64,000 nucleotides of DNA from Sulfurimicrobium sp964552675 (GTDB taxonomy: Bacteria > Pseudomonadota > Gammaproteobacteria > Burkholderiales > Sulfuricellaceae), in contig CAZKHJ010000004.1 of assembly GCA_964552675.1 (NCBI GenBank), positions 1 to 64,000 of the forward strand. Direction: 5' to 3'. The notes under the pieces were generated by a model. That model worked only from the letters and a program-made list of their open reading frames with translations. It searched no databases and was not told the origin of the DNA. Positions 1 to 8,144 of the stretch are shown here, piece after piece. Within the stretch, counting starts at the first letter, position 1, and every line of letters starts with the position of its first letter. Made by a program: the position numbers and the translations under genes.

Positions 1-851
1 TGATCGACGACATCAAGTTCGTCCACCCCAAGGACATGCAGGACGGCAAGATCGAGATCACCGGGAACGACATCACCACCAACCTGCCTTATGTGGCCGG
101 GGCGCATCTGGTGCTGGATCATCATCTGTCAGAGACGGTGCGCAACACCGGCGAGCGCCCCAATCACATCATTCACCCCGAGGCGCCTTCTGCGGCACGG
201 GTGGTGTACGACCATTTCGGCGGGCGCAAGGCCTTCCCTGCCGAGTGGGACGAGATGATGGCGGCAGTGGACAAGGGCGATGCCGCCCAGTTCAGCCGCG
301 AGGAAATCCTGCATCCCTCCGGCTGGGTATTGCTGAATTTTCTGATGGATGCACGTACCGGCCTGGGGCGTTTCCGCGATTTTCGCATTTCCAACTACAG
401 CCTGATGATGGATCTGATCGACTATTGCAAAAACCACACCATCGATCAGATCATGACCCTGCCTGACGTGAAGGAACGGGTCGACCTGTATTTCGAGCAC
501 GAGGAAAAATTCAAGCAACAGCTGAAGCGCTGTGCCACCGTGCATAAAAACCTGGTGGTGCTGGACCTGCGCAACGAGGAGACCATCTACGCCGGCAACC
601 GCTTCATGATCTATGCCCTGTTCCCCGAGACCAATATTTCCATCCATGTGCTGTGGGGCCTGAAAAACCAGAACACGGTATTCGCCACCGGCAAGTCCAT
701 TCTCGACCGCAGCTCGAAAACCAATGTCGGCGACCTGATGCTGCAATATGGCGGTGGCGGCCACCAGGCCGCCGGCACCTGCCAGGTGGAAAACGACCGG
801 GCCGGACAGGTATTGCAGGAATTGATCGCCAGAATCAATGCCGATGGCTGA
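1..851 (+). CDS. DHH family phosphoesterase (5' truncated by window edge)
   Basis: The reading frame is already open at position 3, so the start codon lies upstream of the window. A DHH-L-S-E motif is encoded near position 120. The C-terminus carries the glycine-rich GGGGHQAAG signature of the DHHA1 substrate-binding domain. Together these mark the DHH/DHHA1 superfamily (NrnA-like oligonucleotide/pAp phosphatases and exopolyphosphatase-like proteins), in which the DHH aspartate and histidines bind Mn2+. Which substrate is used cannot be told. A GC-rich hairpin with a T-run follows about 30 bp after the stop, so this is probably the last gene of its transcript. Confidence 0.85.
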   Translation, partial: IDDIKFVHPKDMQDGKIEITGNDITTNLPYVAGAHLVLDHHLSETVRNTGERPNHIIHPEAPSAARVVYDHFGGRKAFPAEWDEMMAAVDKGDAAQFSREEILHPSGWVLLNFLMDARTGLGRFRDFRISNYSLMMDLIDYCKNHTIDQIMTLPDVKERVDLYFEHEEKFKQQLKRCATVHKNLVVLDLRNEETIYAGNRFMIYALFPETNISIHVLWGLKNQNTVFATGKSILDRSSKTNVGDLMLQYGGGGHQAAGTCQVENDRAGQVLQELIARINADG

Positions 852-880
852 TTTCATCTTTGTTGCCTTCAACGCATATA

Positions 881-904
881 ACGCCCCGGAGCCGGGGCGT
901 TTTT
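881..904 (+). terminator. Rho-independent terminator after DHH gene
   Basis: ACGCCCCGG and CCGGGGCGT form a 9-bp GC-rich stem separated by two bases (probably a six-base loop in practice), followed directly by a run of T. It ends the DHH phosphoesterase transcript and separates it from the hsd remnant. Confidence 0.8.
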
Positions 905-951
905 GCGGGTGCAGGCGGCGCAATTCAAGATTTTGATTGAAGGTTTGTGTC

Positions 952-1752
952 GTGAACAACAAAGAAACCGAACGGGCGGAACTGCACAAGACTATCTGGC
1001 GCATTGCCAACGACCTGCGCGGCAGTGTCGATGGCTGGGACTTCAAGACCTACGTGCTCGGGATGCTGTTCTACCGCTTCATCTCGGAAAATCTGACCAG
1101 CTATCTCAACGAACAGGAGCACAGGGCCGGTACACCTGATTTCGACTACGCCACCCTGAGCGATGCCGACGCCGAATTCGGCCGCGCCGAAACGGTGACG
1201 GAAAAGGGCTTCTACATCCTGCCATCCGAACTGTTTGCCAATGTGCGCGCCCGTGCCCGGCATGACGCCAACCTCAACGAAACCCTCTCCCGCATCTTTG
1301 CCGACATCGAAGGCTCGGCCACCGGCAGCGACAGCGAAGACGACTTCAAGGGGCTGTTCGACGATCTCGACGTGAATAGCAACAAATTGGGCCCCACCGT
1401 GGCCAAGCGCAACGAAAAGCTGGTGAAGCTGCTCGACGCCATCGGCGACCTGCCACTGGCCAGCAACGAAGGCGGGTTTACAGAAAATACCATCGACCTG
1501 TTCGGCGACGCCTACGAATACCTGATGCAGATGTACGCCTCCACCGCCGGCAAGTCCGGCGGCGAGTTCTACACGCCGCAGGAAGTCTCCGAACTGCTTG
1601 CCCGCATCACCGTCGCCGGCAAGCAGGATAACCGCGAAGCCGTGGACATCACGGCGCTCAACGCCGAGATCTCCCGCATCGTCGCCCGGCAAGCTGAACT
1701 GCGCACTGCCATTGACGCCATCGTGGCTGATCTGGAGGGGGGGCGGGCATGA
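952..1752 (+). pseudogene. hsdM: HsdM remnant: type I DNA methyltransferase subunit lacking its catalytic core, still in frame
   Basis: The first ~225 residues match the N-terminal helical domain of type I M subunits (conserved WDFKTYVLGMLFYRFISE, then GGEFYTPQEVSELLARI). The last ~35 residues match the extreme C-terminus (DITALNAEISRIVARQAELR). The SAM-binding motif I and the NPPY/F catalytic motif that should lie between are absent; the join falls around 1617-1635. The protein is 266 aa, while family members are roughly 500 aa. The frame is kept through the join, so a short protein could still be made. The GTG at 952 is preferred over the TTG at 937 because it has a GAAGG ribosome site 8 nt upstream and matches the usual family N-terminus. 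The stop overlaps the next start as ATGA. Methylation activity is not expected. Confidence 0.8.
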
Positions 1753-2762
1753 GCGGCAGTGGCGAAATCATCCTTTACCAGCGTGATGACGGCGCGCCCG
1801 CCATTGATGTGCGCATGGAAGGCGGCACCGTCTGGCTGACCCAGGCGCGGATGGCCGAGCTGTTTCAAACCACGCCGCAAAACATCACCCTGCATCTGAA
1901 GGCCATCTACGCCGAAGGCGAGCTGAGCAAGGCCGCAACCTGTAAGGAATACTTACAAGTTCGCCAGGAGGGCAAACGCCAGATTGAGCGCAGCCTGCGC
2001 CATTACAGCCTGGAGGCCATTCTGGCCGTGGGCTACCGCGTGCGTTCTCCGCGCGGTACCCAGTTCCGCATCTGGGCCACCGAACGCCTGCAGGAATACC
2101 TCGTCAAGGGTTTCACCATGGATGACGAGCGCTTGAAGAACATGGGCGGCGGCAACTACTGGAAAGAACTGCTCGATCGCATCCGCGACATCCGCAGCAG
2201 CGAGAAGGTGCTCTACCGGCAGGTGCTGGACCTGTACGCCACCAGCGTCGATTACGACCCCAAGGCCGAGGCCAGCACGATGTTCTTCAAGACCGTGCAG
2301 AACAAGCTGCACTACGCCGCCCACGGCCAGACGGCGGCAGAGGTCATCAAGCAGCGAGCCGACGCCGGCAAACCCTTCATGGGCCTGCTCTCGTTCAGCG
2401 GCACGCAGCCCACCAAGGCCGAAGCCGCCATCGCCAAGAATTACCTCGATGCGGACGAACTCAAGCGCCTAAACACCCTGGTCTCGGCCTATTTCGATGC
2501 CGCCGAGTTCCGCGCCATGAACCACGAACCCACCTACATGAAGGACTGGCTCGCGCATCTGGAGCAACTGATTGTCGCCATGGGCGGCAAAACCTTGCAG
2601 GGCGCAGGCAAGGTCAGCCACCAGCAGGCGCTGGCCCACGCCGAGGCCGAATACGCCAAATTCCGCACGCAGCTGGACGCACAGCCTTCCGAGGTGGAAG
2701 CGGATTATCTGGAGACCGTGAAGACGGTGCAGAAAAAGATCACCGGGAAGAAAAAACCATGA
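1749..2762 (+). CDS. rhuM: RhuM family protein
   Basis: This 337-aa protein has the RhuM family layout. An N-terminal region (GEIILYQ, VWLTQARMAELFQTT, HLKAIYAEGEL) is followed by RHYSLEAILAVGYRVRSPRGTQFRIWATERLQEYL and a helical C-terminal domain containing EFRAMNHEPTYMKDW. RhuM is named after a Salmonella pathogenicity-island protein, is common in type I restriction loci and has no settled biochemical role; the N-terminal part resembles a winged-helix or KilA-N-like DNA-binding fold. It starts inside the hsdM stop (ATGA) with a strong purine-rich ribosome site (GGAGGGGGG) and ends inside the hsdS start (ATGA). It is full length while its hsd neighbours are gutted. Confidence 0.85.
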   Translation: MSGSGEIILYQRDDGAPAIDVRMEGGTVWLTQARMAELFQTTPQNITLHLKAIYAEGELSKAATCKEYLQVRQEGKRQIERSLRHYSLEAILAVGYRVRSPRGTQFRIWATERLQEYLVKGFTMDDERLKNMGGGNYWKELLDRIRDIRSSEKVLYRQVLDLYATSVDYDPKAEASTMFFKTVQNKLHYAAHGQTAAEVIKQRADAGKPFMGLLSFSGTQPTKAEAAIAKNYLDADELKRLNTLVSAYFDAAEFRAMNHEPTYMKDWLAHLEQLIVAMGGKTLQGAGKVSHQQALAHAEAEYAKFRTQLDAQPSEVEADYLETVKTVQKKITGKKKP

Positions 2763-3010
2763 GCCGGATTGATGATCTTATTGCCGAGCACTGTTCTAAC
2801 GGCGTACCTCACGTTCGTGTGAGGGATTTTGAGGTAATTACGGTCCTCGTTCCGCCCCTTGAAGAACAAGAGCGCATCGTCGCCATCCTCGACAAGTTCG
2901 ATGCTCTGGTGAACGATATCTCCATCGGCCTGCCCGCCGAGATCAAGGCCCGCCGCCAGCAGTACGAACACTATCGCGACCGTCTGCTCACCTTTCGGGA
3001 GGCTGTATGA
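2759..3010 (+). pseudogene. hsdS: HsdS remnant: specificity subunit without target recognition domains, still in frame
   Basis: The 83-aa ORF begins like an HsdS N-terminus (MSRIDDLIAEHCSNGV) and jumps directly to the distal conserved region (VPPLEEQERIVAILDKFDALV ... ARRQQYEHYRDRLLTF). Normal S subunits are about 400 aa with two target recognition domains, and both are missing here. The frame is kept, and the 4-nt ATGA overlaps with rhuM upstream and fic downstream remain. DNA recognition by this product is not expected, although the conserved coiled-coil/dimer segment survives. Confidence 0.8.
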
Positions 3011-4140
3011 AATTCGAGACCTTCAAGGCCGGGCGCTGGCAGCAACGTTACCAGTACAAGAGTTTCGAGCCGGTGCCGGTCAACCATGAATGGCGCTGGG
3101 AAGACCCGGCCATCAACAGCCTGCTGGAGCAGGCTACGCGCGCACTGGGAGAGCTGAACGCTTTTTCCCTGATTGTGCCGGATATCGACCTGTTTATCGA
3201 AATGCATGTGGTCAAGGAGGCGCAAACTTCCAGCAAGATCGAGGGCACCCAGACCGGCATCGATGAAGCGCTGATGACGGAGGAGCATATCCGCCCGGAA
3301 AAGCGGGACGACTGGCGCGAGGTGCGCAACTACATCGAGGCGGTCAACACCGCCATCGCTGAATTGAAATCGTTGCCGCTCTCCAACCGTTTGCTGAAAC
3401 GGACTCATGCCATTCTGATGCAGGGCGTGCGCGGCGAGCACAAGCAACCTGGCGAGTTTCGCAGCAGCCAGAACTGGATCGGGGGATCCAGTCTGGTCGA
3501 CGCTTCCTTTATTCCGCCGCACCACGAGGGTGTATCGGAGTTGATGGGAGACCTGGAAAAATTCTGGCATAACGAGGAAATCGTCGTGCCACACCTGATC
3601 CGCATCGCTATCAGCCATTATCAGTTCGAGACTATTCACCCCTTTCTCGACGGCAATGGCCGCATCGGGCGGTTGTTGATCCCGCTTTATTTGGTAAGCC
3701 ACGGCATGCTGGCCAAGCCATCGCTCTATCTTTCCGACTTTTTCGAGCGCAACCGCGCCAGTTACTACGATGCCCTGATGCGCGTGCGCGCGAGCAATGA
3801 TCTGATTCACTGGGTGCGCTTTTTCTTGAACGGGGTAGCCCAAACTGCGACCAAGGGGCGGGATGTTTTTCAGCAGATTCTGGCGCTGCGCACCGAGACA
3901 GAGCAGGCGATCATGGACTTGGGCAAGCGCGCACCCCTGGCGCGTCAGACGCTCAATCTGCTGTATCGCAAACCGGTTCTTGATGCGGCGGAATTGGAAA
4001 AGGCCTTGGGTATCAGCACACCCACTGCCAATAAATTGATTAATATATTGATTGAAAAGGGTGTTCTTAAGGAAATCACGGGCCAGCAGCGGGGGCGGGT
4101 CTACGCTTTTGAACGTTACCTTAATCTCTTCTTTAGTTAA
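3007..4140 (+). CDS. Fic family protein (predicted AMP transferase) with N-terminal inhibitory helix and C-terminal winged helix
   Basis: 377 aa. The Fic core HPFLDGNGRIGR (about residues 214-225) is intact, with the catalytic His and the Mg/phosphate-binding GNGR. Upstream, SSKIEGTQ fits the (S/T)xxxE(G/N) inhibitory motif of class II Fic proteins, whose glutamate blocks ATP binding until relieved. The N-terminal Fic_N-type region (WRWEDPAINSLLEQA, LGELNAFS) and a C-terminal winged-helix-like segment (LEKALGISTPTANKLINILIEKGVL) complete the common Fic/HTH architecture. Such proteins transfer AMP to hydroxyl side chains; the target here is unknown. The start overlaps the hsdS remnant stop (ATGA). 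Nothing suggests inactivation. Confidence 0.88.
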   Translation: MKFETFKAGRWQQRYQYKSFEPVPVNHEWRWEDPAINSLLEQATRALGELNAFSLIVPDIDLFIEMHVVKEAQTSSKIEGTQTGIDEALMTEEHIRPEKRDDWREVRNYIEAVNTAIAELKSLPLSNRLLKRTHAILMQGVRGEHKQPGEFRSSQNWIGGSSLVDASFIPPHHEGVSELMGDLEKFWHNEEIVVPHLIRIAISHYQFETIHPFLDGNGRIGRLLIPLYLVSHGMLAKPSLYLSDFFERNRASYYDALMRVRASNDLIHWVRFFLNGVAQTATKGRDVFQQILALRTETEQAIMDLGKRAPLARQTLNLLYRKPVLDAAELEKALGISTPTANKLINILIEKGVLKEITGQQRGRVYAFERYLNLFFS

Positions 4141-4166
4141 AAGAAAAGCGGTTTCTTTAACTAAGA
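4130..4166. repeat. AT-rich inverted repeat over the fic stop codon
   Basis: The arms at 4130-4146 and 4152-4166 (TCTTTAGTTAAAAGAAA against TTTCTTTAACTAAGA) pair with two gaps. The hairpin straddles the fic stop. It may act as a weak terminator or mRNA 3'-end stabiliser; there is no clear T-run. Confidence 0.35.
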
Positions 4167-4191
4167 CGAGGGCCAAGTAAAAGAAAACCTT

Positions 4192-4675
4192 ATGCCAGAA
4201 GACCTCAAACCCTGCCGCTACGAGCCCGTCGCGCTTTCCAATGAGAGCACCGTCGTTGCCGAATTCCTAGGCGTCCGGGAAGGGCCGCAGGCAGGACAAG
4301 GAAATCCGCGCCACCCTCTCGCGCGCGATCAATGCCAGCCCCAGCTTGCGCAACAAGAAAGACCTCATCGAGCAGTTCGTGGATTCCGTTTCGACGAAGG
4401 CCAAGGTGGATGCCCAATGGCAGGCATTCGTGGCGAAAAGGAAGGTGGAGGATCTGGACCGGATCATCGCCGATGAAGGACTCGACGCTGATGAAACAAA
4501 GGTCTTCATCGACAATGCCTTCCGCGATGGGGCGATTCCGGCCACGGGCACGGCGATCACGAAGATACTGCCGCCGGTTTCGCGGTTCTCGAAGAACAAC
4601 GACCATTCGGCGAAGAAGCTGGCTGTGCTGGACAAGCTTGTGGCGTTCTTCGAGCAGTATTTCGGGCTGGCGTGA
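4192..4675 (+). pseudogene. hsdR: HsdR remnant: type I restriction subunit ends joined with a frameshift
   Basis: The ATG at 4192 opens a frame for about 27 residues (ending ESTVVAEF) that resemble the start of type I R subunits. After about 4268 the recognisable sequence moves to another frame, which is closed upstream by TAG at 4268-4270. It runs to 4675 and encodes an HsdR C-terminus (KEIRATLSRAINASPSLRNK, then KVEDLDRIIADEGLDADETK and KNNDHSAKKLAVLDKLVAFF). R subunits are about 1000 aa with nuclease and DEAD-like motor domains, all absent. The gene is dead as a nuclease. Like hsdM and hsdS, it keeps both ends and loses the middle, but here the frame is also broken. Confidence 0.78.
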
Positions 4676-4721
4676 AACAACACAGCGTTAATTCCTTCCC
4701 CCGCTCGATTGGACAGACTAC

Positions 4722-5279
4722 ATGGACGATAAAATTCTTTACCTGGTGCGCCACGGCGAGGCGGATTACAACCTGCTGGACCGGGTCAACAGCCACCCCG
4801 AGGTGTGCAACAATCTCACTGTTACCGGCCGGGAACAGGCTGCCTGCAGCGGCGCAGAGCTGGCGCAGCACGCGATCGAGGTCATCTACTGCTCCGAGTT
4901 TCCGCGTGCGCGCCAGACTGCCGAGATCGTCAACCAGCATTTCTCCGTGCCGTTGCTGGTCGAGCCTCTGATCAACGAGACCGGCGCCTTCGCCTTCGAA
5001 GGCAAGCCGGCCAGCTGGTGGCACCGTGCCCAGGTGCCGGACCGTTTCAGCGCGGTGGTTCCCGGATGCGAGCCATTTGCTGAAATGAAGCGGCGGCTGG
5101 CTTTGTTTCTCGACAAGCTGCGTGTTGTGTCGCAACAGCGCATCGTGGTGGTTTCCCATGAGGAGCCGATCCAGATCATGCTGGGGATGCTGCAGGGCGT
5201 ATCCGATGCGGAGGCTCGCGCCCGTCCGGTCAGCCACTGCCTGCCGGTTCGTATCATTCTGCCAATGGAATTGGCCTGA
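4722..5279 (+). CDS. Histidine phosphatase superfamily protein (phosphoglycerate mutase-like)
   Basis: 185 aa. The N-terminal LYLVRHGEADYN carries the catalytic RHG, whose His is phosphorylated. The mid-protein SEFPRARQTAEIV supplies the second conserved Arg, and VVVSHEEPIQ the second catalytic His. This is the SixA/GpmB/CobC-type fold; the substrate cannot be predicted. It starts at ATG 4722, 46 bp after the hsdR remnant. Confidence 0.85.
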   Translation: MDDKILYLVRHGEADYNLLDRVNSHPEVCNNLTVTGREQAACSGAELAQHAIEVIYCSEFPRARQTAEIVNQHFSVPLLVEPLINETGAFAFEGKPASWWHRAQVPDRFSAVVPGCEPFAEMKRRLALFLDKLRVVSQQRIVVVSHEEPIQIMLGMLQGVSDAEARARPVSHCLPVRIILPMELA

Positions 5280-5286
5280 AATCATC

Positions 5287-5388
5287 ATGTCTTTCCGTTT
5301 TATTCGCATCCTGTTTCTGCTTGGTTTTTTGCTGCTGGTGGCAGGGATGAGCTATTGGGAGCGCCTGCCGGACGGCGTACGAGATTAG
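5287..5388 (+). CDS. Possible 33-aa single-pass membrane peptide
   Basis: The ATG at 5287 lies 7 nt after the histidine phosphatase stop and opens a short frame. It has basic N-terminal residues (SFRFIR), a strongly hydrophobic segment of about 14 residues (ILFLLGFLLLVAGM) and a short polar tail ending at TAG 5388. There is no strong ribosome site. Its size and composition fit a small membrane protein co-transcribed with the phosphatase, but it could be chance. No function is assigned. Confidence 0.35.
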   Translation: MSFRFIRILFLLGFLLLVAGMSYWERLPDGVRD

Positions 5389-5459
5389 CTGGTAGGCGCT
5401 GCACCGGCTCCTGTTATCGTCTATCATAGGCGTTCCAGTCATTGTCATTGGTGTGCGAT

Positions 5460-6002
5460 ATGAGTAAAGGCAGCAAGGAATATTTGGCGATTACCGCCTC
5501 GGGCGAGGACCGGGTGGGCCTGGTGGAGCAGCTGACCAACCAGATCACCGCGACCGGCTGCAATATCGAGCAGAGCCGCATGGGGGTGCTGGGCGGCCAG
5601 TTTGCCCTGATCATGCTGGTGTCCGGGCCATGGAATGCCTTGTCCAAGCTTGAAAACCAGCTTGCCGCCGTGAGCGAGGAACTGGGCCTGGCGGTGATTC
5701 ACCGCCGTACCCAGGCGCGCGAGAAGGGCGAAGCGGTCATCCCTTATCAGGTGGAGGTGGTTGCGCTCGATCATCCCGGCATCGTCCACAGCCTGGCGCA
5801 ATTCTTCTCGCGCAGCGGCATCAATATTGAAGAGCTGGAAACCGATACCTACCACGCCCCCCACACCGGCACCCAGATGTTCTCCGTCCACATGACGGTG
5901 GGCGTGCCGGCCAAAATGCAGATTGCCACCCTGCGCGACAATTTCTTCGCCTACTGCGATGACCTCAACCTCGATGCCGTGCTTGAGCCGGCCCGGGTTT
6001 AA
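5460..6002 (+). CDS. GcvR-like double ACT domain regulatory protein
   Basis: 180 aa from ATG 5460. Two ACT domains are visible. The first (about residues 7-85) has EYLAITASGEDRVGLVEQLTNQI and CNIEQSRMGVLGGQFALIMLV. The second (about 95-170) has VVALDHPGIVHSLAQFFSRSGINIEELETDTY. This tandem arrangement without a catalytic domain is typical of GcvR, the glycine cleavage repressor accessory protein, and related ACT sensors. ACT domains usually bind amino acids. No gcv genes are nearby. The stop (TAA) is followed immediately by the next ATG. Confidence 0.78.
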   Translation: MSKGSKEYLAITASGEDRVGLVEQLTNQITATGCNIEQSRMGVLGGQFALIMLVSGPWNALSKLENQLAAVSEELGLAVIHRRTQAREKGEAVIPYQVEVVALDHPGIVHSLAQFFSRSGINIEELETDTYHAPHTGTQMFSVHMTVGVPAKMQIATLRDNFFAYCDDLNLDAVLEPARV

Positions 6003-6338
6003 ATGGCACCCTCTGCTTGTGGATTGCGCCCGGCGCCCGATTTCTCCGGTGTGACGGTGGCGCGGCTCGCCCCCCAGCCCTCGCCAGCGGATTACCGGGC
6101 CGCCATGCGCCTCGCCGAGGCCGAGGCGGCTGCGCGCCTGGGCGATAACATGCTGCTTTCGTGGTACGACCGCGACCGCGATTTCGAGTCTCCCCAGCAT
6201 GCCAGCGAATGCCACCAGGGCGGCGCCGTTCCCGGTTATGTGGACTATGGCCTGAACCACGGCGCGAAGCTGATGGTGGATATCGAGGATGGCCGCTTCG
6301 TGTTTTTCTATCTGCCACTGGATCTTGGCTATTCATGA
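6003..6338 (+). CDS. Small conserved hypothetical protein (AF1514-like)
   Basis: 111 aa, starting on the base after the gcvR-like stop. It has an N-terminal alanine-rich helix (YRAAMRLAEAEAAARLG), then MLLSWYDRDRDFESPQH, SECHQGGAVPGYVDYGLNHGA and a final beta-rich strand (MVDIEDGRFVFFYL). The pattern recalls small single-domain proteins annotated as AF1514 family; this is from memory and not certain. Its stop overlaps the amidohydrolase start (ATGA), so the two are translationally coupled. Confidence 0.6.
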   Translation: MAPSACGLRPAPDFSGVTVARLAPQPSPADYRAAMRLAEAEAAARLGDNMLLSWYDRDRDFESPQHASECHQGGAVPGYVDYGLNHGAKLMVDIEDGRFVFFYLPLDLGYS

Positions 6339-7504
6339 TCCCGGCCATTCTCGCCCAGCAAGCCAGCCTTGCCGCCTTGCGGCGTGACATCCACGCCCAT
6401 CCCGAAACCGCTTTCGAGGAGCGCCGCACCAGCGATGTGGTGGCGGCATTCCTTGCTGCTGCGGGAGTCGAGGTGCATCGCGGCCTGGCTGGCACCGGCG
6501 TGGTGGGCGTGCTGCGCGTTGGCAGCAGCGAGCGGGCCATCGGCCTGCGTGCTGACATGGATGCCCTGCCGATCCAGGAACAGAACCTGTTCCCGCACCG
6601 TTCCCGGCACGAGGGACGCATGCACGCCTGCGGCCATGACGGCCATACCGCCATGTTGCTGGGCGCAGCGCAATACCTGGCGGCAACGCGGAATTTTGAC
6701 GGCACGGCGGTATTCATCTTCCAGCCAGCCGAGGAAGGGGAGGGCGGCGCCCGGGTGATGATCGAGCAGGGCCTGTTCGAGCGCTGCCCAGTGCAGGCCG
6801 TGTTCGGCATGCACAACTGGCCGGGGCTGCCGGCCGGGCAATTCGCCATCATGCCCGGCCCGATGATGGCTTCGGCGGACCAGTTCGACATCACCGTCAA
6901 GGGCCACGGCGCACATGCCGCCATGCCCCATCAGGGTGCCGACCCGGTGCTTGCCGGCGCGGCCCTGCTGCAGGCACTCCAGACCATTGCCAGCCGCACT
7001 CTCGACCCGCTCGATGCCGCAGTGCTGAGCGTGACGCGCTTTCACGCCGGTGATGCCTACAATGTCATCCCCGATCATGCCGTGCTGGGCGGGACGGTGA
7101 GAGCCTTCCGCCCCGAGGTGCAGGATCAGGTGGAAGCCGCCATGGAGCGCATCTGCAACGGTATTGCCGCCAGCTTCGGGGTACAGGTCAGTCTCGATTT
7201 CCGGCGCGGTTATCCGGCTACCATCAATTCGGCGGCCGAAGCCGAAGCCTGCCGGCAGGTCGCTGCCGCGCTGGTCGGGCCGGAGCAGGTGCGCACCGAT
7301 CTGCGTCCTTCCATGGGGGCGGAGGATTTCTCCTACATGCTCCAGACCCGGCCGGGCTGCTATGTTTGGCTCGGCAATGGCCTGGGGGAGGGCGGCTGCA
7401 TGCTGCACAACCCCCATTACGATTTCAATGACGACATTCTGCCCATCGGCGCGAGCTACTGGGCGCGCTTGACGGAGCATCTGCTGGCGCGTCAGGCGGG
7501 CTGA
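6335..7504 (+). CDS. M20 family amidohydrolase (hippurate hydrolase / N-acyl-amino acid hydrolase type)
   Basis: 389 aa from ATG 6335. The di-metal centre motifs of the M20D family are present: RADMDALPIQE, HACGHDGHTAMLLGAA, PAEEGEGGARVMIEQG, GMHNWPGLPAG and the late ligand region MGAEDFSYML with MLHNPHYDFND. A lid/dimerisation domain (FDITVKGHGAHAAMPHQGADPV) interrupts the catalytic domain as usual. Members cleave N-acyl amino acids or peptides in the cytoplasm. No signal peptide is seen. The exact substrate is undetermined. Confidence 0.9.
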   Translation: MIPAILAQQASLAALRRDIHAHPETAFEERRTSDVVAAFLAAAGVEVHRGLAGTGVVGVLRVGSSERAIGLRADMDALPIQEQNLFPHRSRHEGRMHACGHDGHTAMLLGAAQYLAATRNFDGTAVFIFQPAEEGEGGARVMIEQGLFERCPVQAVFGMHNWPGLPAGQFAIMPGPMMASADQFDITVKGHGAHAAMPHQGADPVLAGAALLQALQTIASRTLDPLDAAVLSVTRFHAGDAYNVIPDHAVLGGTVRAFRPEVQDQVEAAMERICNGIAASFGVQVSLDFRRGYPATINSAAEAEACRQVAAALVGPEQVRTDLRPSMGAEDFSYMLQTRPGCYVWLGNGLGEGGCMLHNPHYDFNDDILPIGASYWARLTEHLLARQAG

Positions 7505-7552
7505 AAGCAGTCTTGTGCCGCGCCTTTTGCGCTTATTTTAAGGCCATTGCCA

Positions 7553-8134
7553 ATGAATCCCAGAATCAACGAACTGCTTGCCCGCATCAAGGAATTGCAG
7601 GCAGAGATCGAGGCTGATCTGGCTGCCCGCCAGGCTGAATTCATGTTCACTCTGGAAGACCGCAAGGTCCGTTTCGAGCGCATCATGCTGGAACGGCACC
7701 GCCGCTTCCGGGCCGGGCTGTTCCAGTATCTGGCCCAGGCGCAGCTGCGCAACGTGGTTTCCGCGCCCATCATCTATGCCATGTTTTTCCCGCTGCTGCT
7801 GGTCGATCTGGCGGTGACCTTCTACCAGCACACCTGTTTCCGCCTGTATGGCATCCCGCGCGTGCGCCGGGCCGATTTCATGCTGTATGACCGCAACCAG
7901 CTTGCCTATCTCAACCTGATCGAGAAAATCAATTGCACCTATTGCGCCTATGGCAACGGCCTGGCTGCCTATATCCGGGAAGTCATCGCCCGGACGGAAC
8001 AGTACTGGTGCCCGATCAAGCATGCACGACGCATGCTCGAAGCCCATTCGCGCTATGAGCGCTTTGCCGATTACGGCGATGCCGAGGCTTTCCGCAAGGA
8101 AATCGAGAGCCTGCGCCGTGATTTCACATCCTGA
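7553..8134 (+). CDS. Conserved hypothetical protein with coiled-coil N-terminus and central hydrophobic segment
   Basis: 193 aa from ATG 7553 (MNPRINELLARIKEL). The first 60 residues are a charged amphipathic helix. A central hydrophobic stretch (VVSAPIIYAMFFPLLLVDLAVTFYQ) looks like one or two membrane passes. A conserved-looking Cys region follows (IEKINCTYCAYGNGLAAYIREV, then TEQYWCPIKHARR). A CxxC pair plus another Cys suggests metal or cofactor binding, but I do not recognise the family. The downstream HIT-like gene begins 10 nt after the stop with its own GGGAG site, so the two probably form an operon. Confidence 0.75.
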   Translation: MNPRINELLARIKELQAEIEADLAARQAEFMFTLEDRKVRFERIMLERHRRFRAGLFQYLAQAQLRNVVSAPIIYAMFFPLLLVDLAVTFYQHTCFRLYGIPRVRRADFMLYDRNQLAYLNLIEKINCTYCAYGNGLAAYIREVIARTEQYWCPIKHARRMLEAHSRYERFADYGDAEAFRKEIESLRRDFTS

Positions 8135-8144
8135 CGGGAGCCGG

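Noticed and set aside
952..4675. A functional type I restriction-modification system
   Set aside because: All three subunits lack their catalytic or recognition cores and hsdR is frameshifted.
5442..5460. TTG at 5442 as start of the GcvR-like gene
   Set aside because: ATG 5460 gives the natural ACT-domain N-terminus; the extra six residues have no support.
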